Shown here: piece by piece, positions 44,930 to 51,683 of the stretch | Position numbering within the stretch: position 1 is the first letter of the stretch | Layout of the letters: every line of letters begins with the position of its first letter | NCBI GenBank assembly: GCA_903889245.1 | Contig: CAISWQ010000118.1 | Coordinates: 1 to 62,675, forward strand | Source: an uncultured Lentisphaerota bacterium | GTDB taxonomy: Bacteria > Verrucomicrobiota > Kiritimatiellia > CAIQIC01 | Length of the DNA stretch: 62,675 nt | Reading direction: 5' to 3' | Translations under genes and position numbers: made by a program | Notes under the pieces: generated by a model | Database searches by the model: none | Told to the model about the DNA's origin: nothing | The model's input: only the letters and a program-made list of their open reading frames with translations

Positions 44930-47053
44930 ATGAGCAAAAAATCATCCAACTATTTCAATCGCGAGTTGAGCTGGCTGGCGTTCAACCAACGCGTGCTCGA
45001 CGAGGCCGCCAATGCGGAGCGCCCGCTGCTGACGCGCCTGAAGTTCATCGCCATCACCGGCTCGAACCTTGATGAGTTCATGATGGTGCGCGTCGGCGGC
45101 CTGCAAGGGCAGCCGGCCAACGCCGAGCCCGATCCCGCCGGGCTGACGCCGGCCGAGCAGCTCGCGCGTATCAGCGAGGTCGCGCACGCGCTCGTCGCCA
45201 CGCAATACGAGCTTCTGCTCAAGGACCTGGAGCCGGGGCTGGCCGAGGCCGGCATCCGGCGCCGGACCTGCGCGGAGCTTTCGCCCGAGCAGATGCTTTA
45301 CATCGAGCGGCTCTTCGATCACGAAATCTATCCGGTGGTCACGCCGATGGCGCTGGAGCCGGATACGGATTTCCCGCTGCTGCCGGGCCTGACGGTCAAC
45401 CTGCTCGTGCGGCTCGCGCCCGACAAAAAAGCCCGGACCGGCGAGCGGTTCGCGGTGGTCGCGTTGCCGCGTTCCGTGCCCCGCTTCTTCACCGTGCCCG
45501 ACACCGGACGCGGCTATCACTATCTGCTGCTGGAGGACATCGTCGCGCAGTTTCTGCCAAAGTTGTTCGCCGGCGAAACGATCCTGGACAGCGCGGCGCT
45601 GCGCCTGACGCGCAATGCCGACCTGACGCTGCGCGAGGACCTCGCCGGCGACCTGCTTGAGGACATGAAGGAAATCCTGACCGAGCGGCGGCAGAGCGAC
45701 TGCATCCGGCTGGAGGTCAGCGCAAACGCGAGCGCCAAGCTGCTCACCTATCTCAAGGGCGCGCTGGACGTGGCCGACCGCGATGTCTATGCCGTGCCCG
45801 GCCCGCTGGGTCTCGCCGCGTTCTTCCGCATCGCCTCGACGCCGAATTTTCCGACGTTACAGGAGGAGGAGTGGCCGCCACAACCCCCGCCCGCGCTGCT
45901 GCCCGGCGAAGCCCTCTTTGACGCCATCGCGCGGCAGGACATCCTGCTGTTCCATCCTTACGAATGTTTCGATCCGGTTGTCCGGTTGGTGACCGAGGCC
46001 GCCGACGATCCGAACGTGCTCGCGATCAAGCAGATTCTCTACCGCGCGAGCGAGAACAGCCAGATCGTCGCCGCGCTCGCGCGCGCGGCGGAGCACGACA
46101 AGCACGTGACCGTGCTCGTGGAACTCAAGGCGCGCTTCGACGAGGCGCGCAACATCGGCTGGGCCCAGAGCCTCGAGCGCGCCGGTGCGCAGGTGATCTA
46201 CGGGCTGCGCGGGCTGAAGGTCCATGCCAAGGCCTGCCTCGTCGTGCGCCGCGAGGCGACGGGCCTGCGCCGCTACGTCCACTTCGGTACCGGCAACTAC
46301 AACGAGAAGACCGCGCGCCTCTATTCCGATGTGAGCCTGCTGACGTGCAACGAGGATTTCGGCGCCGATGCCTCCGCGTTGTTCAACACGATCACCGGCT
46401 ATGCGCAGCCAACGCCCTACCGCAAACTCGAGGCTGCGCCGTTGACGCTGCGTGACCGGCTGTTCGAACTGATTCAGAACGAGACCGAGCGCAGCCGGCA
46501 GGGCCAGAAGTCACGGATCATCGTGAAGCTCAACTCGCTGGTGGACGTGGCGATGATAGATGCGCTTTATGAAGCGTCGCAGGCCGGCGTGCAGGTGCAA
46601 CTCAACATCCGCGGCATCTGCTGCCTGCGGCCCGGCGTGCCCGGCTTGAGCGAGAACATCTCGGTCGTCAGCATCATTGACCGCTATCTGGAACACGCAC
46701 GCATCCTGTTCTTCGAGAACGGCGGCGAGCCGCTGGTCTTCATCTCCAGCGCCGACTGGATGCCGCGCAACCTTGACCGGCGCGTCGAACTGCTGACACC
46801 GGTGGAGGAACCGGCGGCCATCGCGCGGCTGGTGCACATCCTGGAGACGTGCCTCGCCGATACGGTGCAAGGGCGCCGTCTGCAAGCCGATGGTACATGG
46901 GAACGCAACGCACCGGCCGCCAAACGCAAGGCAGTGCATGCGCAGGAACTTTTCTATAAGCAGGCCCGCGACGCCGCCAGGGCGACCAGCGCTCGCCAGC
47001 AGGAAGTGGTCTTTGAGCCGGTACGCCCGGCCAAATCCGACGCCCAGCCATGA
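44930..47053 (+). CDS. ppk1: Polyphosphate kinase 1
   Basis: 707 residues, normal PPK1 length. N domain YFNRELSWLAFNQRVLDEA and NLDEFMMVRVGGL; the head domain; the two catalytic C domains with KQILYRAS, GLKVHAKACLVVRRE (phospho-acceptor His region), HFGTGNYNEKTARLYSDVSL and the second-His region EHARILFFENGG. It polymerises ATP gamma-phosphate into polyphosphate. The ATG at 44930 directly follows the foldback element. The stop overlaps the CHAD gene start by four bases. Confidence 0.97.
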   Translation: MSKKSSNYFNRELSWLAFNQRVLDEAANAERPLLTRLKFIAITGSNLDEFMMVRVGGLQGQPANAEPDPAGLTPAEQLARISEVAHALVATQYELLLKDLEPGLAEAGIRRRTCAELSPEQMLYIERLFDHEIYPVVTPMALEPDTDFPLLPGLTVNLLVRLAPDKKARTGERFAVVALPRSVPRFFTVPDTGRGYHYLLLEDIVAQFLPKLFAGETILDSAALRLTRNADLTLREDLAGDLLEDMKEILTERRQSDCIRLEVSANASAKLLTYLKGALDVADRDVYAVPGPLGLAAFFRIASTPNFPTLQEEEWPPQPPPALLPGEALFDAIARQDILLFHPYECFDPVVRLVTEAADDPNVLAIKQILYRASENSQIVAALARAAEHDKHVTVLVELKARFDEARNIGWAQSLERAGAQVIYGLRGLKVHAKACLVVRREATGLRRYVHFGTGNYNEKTARLYSDVSLLTCNEDFGADASALFNTITGYAQPTPYRKLEAAPLTLRDRLFELIQNETERSRQGQKSRIIVKLNSLVDVAMIDALYEASQAGVQVQLNIRGICCLRPGVPGLSENISVVSIIDRYLEHARILFFENGGEPLVFISSADWMPRNLDRRVELLTPVEEPAAIARLVHILETCLADTVQGRRLQADGTWERNAPAAKRKAVHAQELFYKQARDAARATSARQQEVVFEPVRPAKSDAQP

Positions 47054-47880
47054 AGGCGCGGTTCCAGTTGGCCAACCCCGCCGCCCGTTGCCGCGCCGAA
47101 CTGCAACGGCAGTTTGCGCTGATCCAAGGCTTGGAAAAAGCCACCGCCACCGGCAAGGTCGAGGCCCTGCATGATCTGCGCGTCGCGTTGCGCCGTCTGC
47201 GCGTCTTGTTACGCGCCTTGGCCGGCTTGTTGGAGCATACCGGGGCCGAAGAGATCGAGCGCCGCTGGCAAAGTTTCGCCGACGACTTGAGCCCGTTGCG
47301 CGATGCCGACGTCTGGCGCGGCCTGCTGCGCGAGTTACCGGGTGTGACACCCGCGTTCCGCCATCGTGTCCACACGCGCCTGCGACGGGAGCGCGGCCGG
47401 CCGGCAGCGGTCTTACGGTTGCCAGCGTGGTCGCGTCTGAAGCGCGCGACAAAGGCGCTGCTGGCCAGGCAACTGCCTGCCGCGCTTATCAAGGCGGGGG
47501 AAAAACAAATCACGAGTGAACTGCAACGCGCTTGGAAACAAGCCAGCGCACGCGCCGCCAAACTCGCGCGCAACCGCCAGCTCGCCAAGGTCGAGCCGGC
47601 GCACAAGCTACGCATCGCCTGCCGCCGCGTCCGTTACCTGGCGGAGTTCCTGGCGCTTGCTGTCGAGGGCAAGAAGAACCGCCAGGCGTGGCAGCTTCTA
47701 GCCGGGGATTATCGCGCCTTGCAGAACGCACTCGGCCGGACGCACGATGCCGATGTGCTGCTGGAGTTTTTGCATGAGGCGCGTCTGCGTCCACCCGCCG
47801 CGTTGGTCCGCGAGCTGCGCCACCGCCGCGTCAACGGCGTGCGGCAGTTCAAGAAGCTATGGCGGGGGCTGGGGACTTAG
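47050..47880 (+). CDS. CHAD domain protein (polyphosphate binding)
   Basis: 276 residues, almost entirely helical and very rich in Arg and Ala. The CHAD pattern of conserved histidines and basic residues is present: EALHDLRVALRRLRVLLRAL near residues 39-58, SPLRDADVWRGLL, and AHKLRIACRRVRYLAEFLAL with LGRTHDADVLLEFL. CHAD proteins bind polyphosphate granules. ATGA overlap with ppk1 shows cotranslation. A partial copy of the intergenic palindrome (centre 47129) lies within the gene and encodes IQGLEK in an N-terminal helix. Confidence 0.93.
   Translation: MKARFQLANPAARCRAELQRQFALIQGLEKATATGKVEALHDLRVALRRLRVLLRALAGLLEHTGAEEIERRWQSFADDLSPLRDADVWRGLLRELPGVTPAFRHRVHTRLRRERGRPAAVLRLPAWSRLKRATKALLARQLPAALIKAGEKQITSELQRAWKQASARAAKLARNRQLAKVEPAHKLRIACRRVRYLAEFLALAVEGKKNRQAWQLLAGDYRALQNALGRTHDADVLLEFLHEARLRPPAALVRELRHRRVNGVRQFKKLWRGLGT
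47121..47140. repeat. Single palindrome unit inside the CHAD gene
   Basis: CCAAGGCTTGGAAAAAG with centre at 47129. The right half is complete and the left T-tract is degenerate (GCTGAT). Read in frame as IQGLEK. Confidence 0.55.
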
Positions 47881-47950
47881 CCGCCATTTCTCCGTTTGCT
47901 TTTCCCGCCGTGACGCCCTATGTTCGCCGCGCTGTTCTTTGCCAATTTAT

Positions 47951-48302
47951 GGGGGCGCACCGGTTTCGACGGGCATGTTGGAGCCGATGTGGCGCGCCGA
48001 GGACCCCGGTTGGCCTCGTTAAACATCCGGGAACAAACATAAAAGCCAACGAAGAGCTGGCCCTCGCGGCCTAAGGCCGTGACGTTCCGCCGCTGACACC
48101 TGCTAGGTGGAGGGAACGATGCAGCAGGCTGGTTCCGACTCCGGGTGGCCGGGAGAAGGAGCGAGAAAATTTCGTGGCCGCTGGTCCGGCGGATGGCCCG
48201 TTCACCGACAGTCCGCCGGATGAGATTTAATGGTGAAACACGCGCGTAGAAGCATCGGAGACTCATGTTCGGACGCGGGTTCAATTCCCGCCGCCTCCAC
48301 CA
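47951..48302 (+). ncRNA. ssrA: Transfer-messenger RNA (tmRNA)
   Basis: 352 bases. The 5' end GGGGGCGCACCGGTTTCGAC and the 3' end with GGGTTCAATTCCCGCCGCCT and an encoded CCA fold into the tRNA-like domain: acceptor GGGGGCG pairs with CGCCTCC (one G-U). The tag reading frame ends ANEELALAA before TAA at 48072-48074. The resume codon is most likely GGA at 48030, giving the tag (A)GTNIKANEELALAA. tmRNA rescues stalled ribosomes together with SmpB. The permuted two-piece form is not seen here. Confidence 0.96.
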
Positions 48303-48320
48303 CCTTGAAATAGCGGCCTA

Positions 48321-48352
48321 GCCCCGCCGGCCAGTCACTTCGGCGGCGGGGC
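48321..48352. terminator. Possible bidirectional terminator after tmRNA
   Basis: GCCCCGCCG (48321-48329) and CGGCGGGGC (48344-48352), a perfect 9-bp stem, 18 bases after the tmRNA end. It overlaps the last codons of the convergent coiled-coil gene. There is no T-run on either side, so its role is uncertain. Confidence 0.35.
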
Positions 48353-49042
48353 CTCGGCGAGCAGTTCCTTCATCCGGCTTTCGATGATCGCCTCGCGCTC
48401 GGTCTTGCGCTTCTCGGCATCCTTCTTGAGCTTGGTCAACTGGCCTTCCATGCGCTGGATATTTTCCTGCCGCGCCTTCTCGCGCAACTCGAAGGTTTCG
48501 CTGACGTTCTTCTTCAGGACGCCGCGCAACTTCTTCTGCTCCTCGGGCGCGGCTTTCTTATAGGCGGCGACCAGCTTGCGGATCTCCTGCTCCGCCTTGG
48601 AAAGATTGGTGTTGTGCCGGGTCCACTCTTCGCGCACCTTGCCGCCGCCCTCGCGCAGGCGCTTGAGCAACTGCTCGCGTTCCTCGGTGGGCAGTTTCTC
48701 CAGGAACGCCTTGACGTGCGGCAGGTCTTCCAGCTTGCCCTCGCGCGCCTTGGCCAGCCGTTCCTTGAGTACCTTCTGGAACTGCTCCGGGTTTTCCGTG
48801 CGCAGCCGGCTCATCCGCTCGAACTCTTCGGGATTACGCTCCTGCATGCGCTTCAGCCAGGCTTCCACCGCGCTGGCCTGGTTGGAAACCGGCCCGCCCA
48901 AGTGCTGGGCCTCCACCAGCACCTTCCCGCTGGCCGCGGGTGTGACGGCGGTCTTGCTGGCGGGCAATTCAAGCTGGGACTCGGCCGCCCGGCACACGCC
49001 CAGCATCAGTAGCACCACGAGCAGCCGTTGCGGCGCACGCAT
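48335..49042 (-). CDS. Exported coiled-coil protein, third gene of a sigma/anti-sigma module
   Basis: 235 residues. A signal peptide (about 1-19) is followed by a mostly helical, highly charged body (NPEEFERMSRLRTENPEQFQ, LPTEEREQLLKRLREGG, and QLTKLKKDAEKRKTEREAI). The Leu-Pro-x-Glu-Glu-Arg-Glu repeats are reminiscent of Spy/CpxP-like or DUF3106 periplasmic proteins that sense or chaperone misfolded proteins. It starts 3 bases after the anti-sigma gene, so probably feeds into the same regulatory circuit. Confidence 0.78.
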   Translation of the reverse strand: MRAPQRLLVVLLMLGVCRAAESQLELPASKTAVTPAASGKVLVEAQHLGGPVSNQASAVEAWLKRMQERNPEEFERMSRLRTENPEQFQKVLKERLAKAREGKLEDLPHVKAFLEKLPTEEREQLLKRLREGGGKVREEWTRHNTNLSKAEQEIRKLVAAYKKAAPEEQKKLRGVLKKNVSETFELREKARQENIQRMEGQLTKLKKDAEKRKTEREAIIESRMKELLAEAPPPK

Positions 49043-49045
49043 GGA

Positions 49046-49558
49046 TCAGCCCTCAACCTCCAGCAACTCGCACGCGATGTTCTCCAGATCGTTCGCATTG
49101 GCGTGCGGCAGGTCATCGGCGGAGAGCGCCGCGAGAGAATCCTGCAAACGCTCAATCTGCTGGTCCACGTCATCATTCCAGGCGGTCAGCATGCTGGGCT
49201 GGCGGACGAGCAGCGCGCCACCCACCAGCACGGCGACGACCGCCGCCGTGGCGAGCGCGGGACGCAGCGCCGGGATTTCCAAGGTTTGGAAAAAATCGAA
49301 AAGCCGCGTGCCCAGGCTGGGAACTCCGCGCTGCGCGCTGACGCGCTGCGCTTCGCCCAGCAGCATCCGCATGGCAAACGCGTCCACCGCCGGCTGCGGT
49401 TCCATGCGCGTCGCCTCGGCCAGTTGCCGCAGGTCGGCGCGATAGTGACGGCAAGCGGCGCACGCGCCCAGATGCCGTTCGAGCACGCGCGTCTGCCAGG
49501 AACCCAGTTCACCGGCGTCGGCGCGCAGAATCTTCAGTTTGGCCTGTTCGCACTTCAT
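49046..49558 (-). CDS. Anti-sigma factor with zinc-finger domain
   Basis: 170 residues. The N-terminal zf-HC2 zinc-binding motif is HLGACAACRHY (HxxxCxxC), near residues 29-39. One membrane segment lies at about 103-118 (ATAAVVAVLVGGALLV), followed by a periplasmic tail. It would hold the ECF sigma factor inactive. The ATG overlaps the sigma stop by 4 bases. The linker between the zinc finger and the membrane segment contains a copy of the palindrome, encoding FFQTLEI. Confidence 0.9.
   Translation of the reverse strand: MKCEQAKLKILRADAGELGSWQTRVLERHLGACAACRHYRADLRQLAEATRMEPQPAVDAFAMRMLLGEAQRVSAQRGVPSLGTRLFDFFQTLEIPALRPALATAAVVAVLVGGALLVRQPSMLTAWNDDVDQQIERLQDSLAALSADDLPHANANDLENIACELLEVEG
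49275..49295. repeat. Single palindrome unit inside the anti-sigma gene
   Basis: ATTTCCAAGGTTTGGAAAAAA with centre at 49284, nearly complete on both sides. On the gene's strand it reads FFQTLEI, in the non-conserved linker of the anti-sigma factor. Confidence 0.75.
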
Positions 49559-50145
49559 GTTCGTATCCCCGATAAATCCGCGTAATCGCTTTTCAAGTCC
49601 TGTCTCAATTTGTTCAGCGCGTACTGCATCCGCGCCAGCGCGGTGTTGATCGAAACCTTCTGGATGCGGGCGATTTCCTTGAAGGGCAGATCACCCTCCA
49701 TCCGCATCAAGAACACCTCGCGCTGCTCGACCGGGAGCTTGGCGACCGCCGCCTTGATCCGCGGCCCCACGTCGCGCATCGCAATCTGACGGTCCGGCGC
49801 GGCGCTGGTCGTGTCCGGGATCCGGTCTTCCCAGCGCGTCGCCGTCGTCGTGAACGGCGTCTGCGGGAAATGCACCACCGGCTTCTGCCGGCGCACGCGG
49901 TCAATCACCAGGTTGTGCGCGATGCGGAACAGCCAGCTCAAGAAATTCTTCTCGTGATAGCTGTCTATGTGCCGGATCGCGCGCAGCCAGACTTCCTGGA
50001 ACACGTCCTCCGCGTCCGCCGACGACTCCGTCATCCTGACAATGAACCCGTAGAGCGGACGGCGGAAATGCTCCACAAGGTGGGCGAGCGACTCCACCTT
50101 TCCTTTGCGGTACTCCGCAATCCACTTACGTTCCGGATGGTCCAT
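49555..50145 (-). CDS. ECF RNA polymerase sigma factor
   Basis: 196 residues. Sigma region 2: DAEDVFQEVWLRAIRHIDSY, NFLSWLFRIAHNLVIDRVRR. Region 4: LPVEQREVFLMRMEGDLPFK, EIARIQKVSINTALARMQYALNKLR. It directs RNA polymerase to a stress or envelope regulon and is probably kept inactive by the next gene's product. The ATG at 50145 is taken because homology starts there; an upstream extension is open but unlike sigma factors. Confidence 0.93.
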   Translation of the reverse strand: MDHPERKWIAEYRKGKVESLAHLVEHFRRPLYGFIVRMTESSADAEDVFQEVWLRAIRHIDSYHEKNFLSWLFRIAHNLVIDRVRRQKPVVHFPQTPFTTTATRWEDRIPDTTSAAPDRQIAMRDVGPRIKAAVAKLPVEQREVFLMRMEGDLPFKEIARIQKVSINTALARMQYALNKLRQDLKSDYADLSGIRT

Positions 50146-50245
50146 GCTGACATGGCCGCTCGCTCCATCCGTGCGTGATAACGAAGCGGCGGCGGGAATA
50201 TTGTATCCGCTGGCGGCGGCAGCGCAACCACGCTGAACAGCGGCC

Positions 50246-50641
50246 TTAATCAAGGCGTCGCGCCTCCAACTCCGACTCGTTCAGGCCGAGAAAATGCCCC
50301 AGTTCGTGCAACACCGTCTTGCGCACCTCGCGGCGGAAAACCTCCGCGTCGGCCTCCGCGAAGTCCCAGAGATTGCCGATGAACAAAATGATCTGCGTCG
50401 GTAGCGCGTCGCCGCCCGACCAGCCGTGCGCGTAGTCGTCGCCCACGAACAGGCCGAGCGTGTCCGGAGCGATACCGTCCGCGACCATCGCCGGCGTGGG
50501 CTCGCTCTCGAACGTCACCGGGATCGCGCGCGCCTGCTCGCGCAGGTCCGGCGGCAGCCTCGCCAGCAGCCGCTCGACTTCCTGCGCGGCCAGTTCCTCC
50601 GGCGTCTCCCGCCGGTTCCTGCGCTGTAATCGCTTGCTCAT
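50246..50641 (-). CDS. Small zinicin-like metallopeptidase
   Basis: 131 residues. The C-terminal HELGHFLGLNE (H112) has the HExxHxxGxxE form of the minimal zinc metallopeptidases of the PF06262 type, with an upstream TIILFIGNLWDF-like strand (TQIILFIGNLWDFA). The family is present in many bacteria and its substrate is unknown. Leftward, 101 bases upstream of the sigma gene. Confidence 0.88.
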   Translation of the reverse strand: MSKRLQRRNRRETPEELAAQEVERLLARLPPDLREQARAIPVTFESEPTPAMVADGIAPDTLGLFVGDDYAHGWSGGDALPTQIILFIGNLWDFAEADAEVFRREVRKTVLHELGHFLGLNESELEARRLD

Positions 50642-50650
50642 CTCGAAAAC

Positions 50651-50763
50651 TTTTCCAAGGATGGGAAACGCTCAAGCATGCTTTTTCCAGGGATTGGAAA
50701 AGCCCGTGGAATTTTTTCCAAGCCTTGGAAAAGTCAGCCTGCTTTTTTCCAAGCCTTGGAAAC
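50651..50763. repeat. Phased palindrome array 10 (4 units)
   Basis: Centres at 50660, 50692, 50723 and 50754 (intervals 32, 31, 31). Units 3 and 4 are perfect, 1 and 2 carry inner mismatches. Between the NYN-LOTUS gene (whose stop it abuts) and the metallopeptidase gene, both leftward. Confidence 0.92.
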
Positions 50764-51546
50764 TCACCGCGCCCGCTTTCGCGTCGCGCCGAGCTCGGAG
50801 CCGAACTTGGCGACGATGTAGGTCCGGTCGGCCGCGTCGCGGCCGAGCTCGATCAGGCCCGCGCGCTCGGCATCCTCGAGCAGGCGGCTGAAGCTCTTGT
50901 ACCCATAGGCGGCCTCGTTGAACGACGGGCGCTTGCGCTTGATGGTGGTCTTGATCAGGCTCGACCAGAGCACGTCGCGGTTCTCGCGGCGCAGCGCCTG
51001 CAAGGATTCGAGCAGCAGCCGGAACGCCTCGCGCTGCTTGTCGTCGGCGGCGTGGACGGGCGCTTCCTCGGCGGACTCGGCCTCGAGGTCCTCGTAGAAG
51101 ATGAACTCGTCGCAGTTGTCGCGCAGCAGGGCGGAGGTGGACTCCTTCATGCCAAGGCCGATCACCTGCTTGTTGTTCTCGCGCAGCTTGGCGACGAGCG
51201 GCGAGAAGTCGCTATCGCCAGAGACGACGACGAAGGTGTCTATGTGCGGCTTGGAATAACTCATGTCCATCGCGTCCACGCATAGCCGCATGTCGGCGGA
51301 GTTTTTGCCGGTCAGCCGGCGCGCGGGGATTTCGATCAGCTCGATGCCGGCCTCGTGCAGCTCGGCGGTGAACTCGCTGTAGCGTTTCCAGTCGGCGTAG
51401 GCGCGCTTGACGACGATGTTGCCCTTCTCCACCAGCCGCGCGAGCACGCGGCCAATCTCGAACCGGCCGCGCCGGTCCTTGAAGCCGAGCGCGAGGTTCT
51501 CGAAGTCCACGAACACCGCCAGAATATGTTGTGTGACATCTTTCAT
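50764..51546 (-). CDS. NYN domain ribonuclease-like protein with LOTUS/OST-HTH domain
   Basis: 260 residues. The N-terminal NYN (PIN-like) domain covers about 8-150 with acidic residues in AVFVDFENLALG, GKNSADMRLCVDAMDM and VVVSGDSDFSPLVAKL. An OST-HTH/LOTUS-type domain follows at about 172-245 (FRLLLESLQALRRENRDVLW, YGYKSFSRLLEDAERAGLIE). This LabA-like arrangement is widespread in bacteria and is thought to act on RNA. Ribosome site AGGAGCAACC before the ATG at 51546. Confidence 0.92.
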   Translation of the reverse strand: MKDVTQHILAVFVDFENLALGFKDRRGRFEIGRVLARLVEKGNIVVKRAYADWKRYSEFTAELHEAGIELIEIPARRLTGKNSADMRLCVDAMDMSYSKPHIDTFVVVSGDSDFSPLVAKLRENNKQVIGLGMKESTSALLRDNCDEFIFYEDLEAESAEEAPVHAADDKQREAFRLLLESLQALRRENRDVLWSSLIKTTIKRKRPSFNEAAYGYKSFSRLLEDAERAGLIELGRDAADRTYIVAKFGSELGATRKRAR

Positions 51547-51683
51547 GGTTGCTCCTGTTGCGCCGGCATCATAGCCGCCCGCCCCCCGCCGTGTCCATCC
51601 GCCAAGTCTCTGGCGGATGCAGTATTTCGCGCGGTCGGTTCCGGACCTGACCGGGGTTTGGGCTTTTCTTTAGGGGGAGAATC
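51547..51683. promoter_or_regulatory. Divergent intergenic region with hairpins
   Basis: Between the leftward NYN gene and the rightward envelope operon. It holds ATCCGCCA/TGGCGGAT (51597-51604, 51611-51618), a perfect 8-bp inverted repeat, and an imperfect palindrome GGTCGGTTCCGGACCTGACC (about 51637-51656). Both are candidate operators for the operon; no promoter could be defined. Confidence 0.4.

Noticed and set aside
47951-48302. tmRNA 3' end as an integration site
   Set aside because: tmRNA ends are common attachment sites, but no integrase, direct repeat of the 3' end or phage gene is present nearby.
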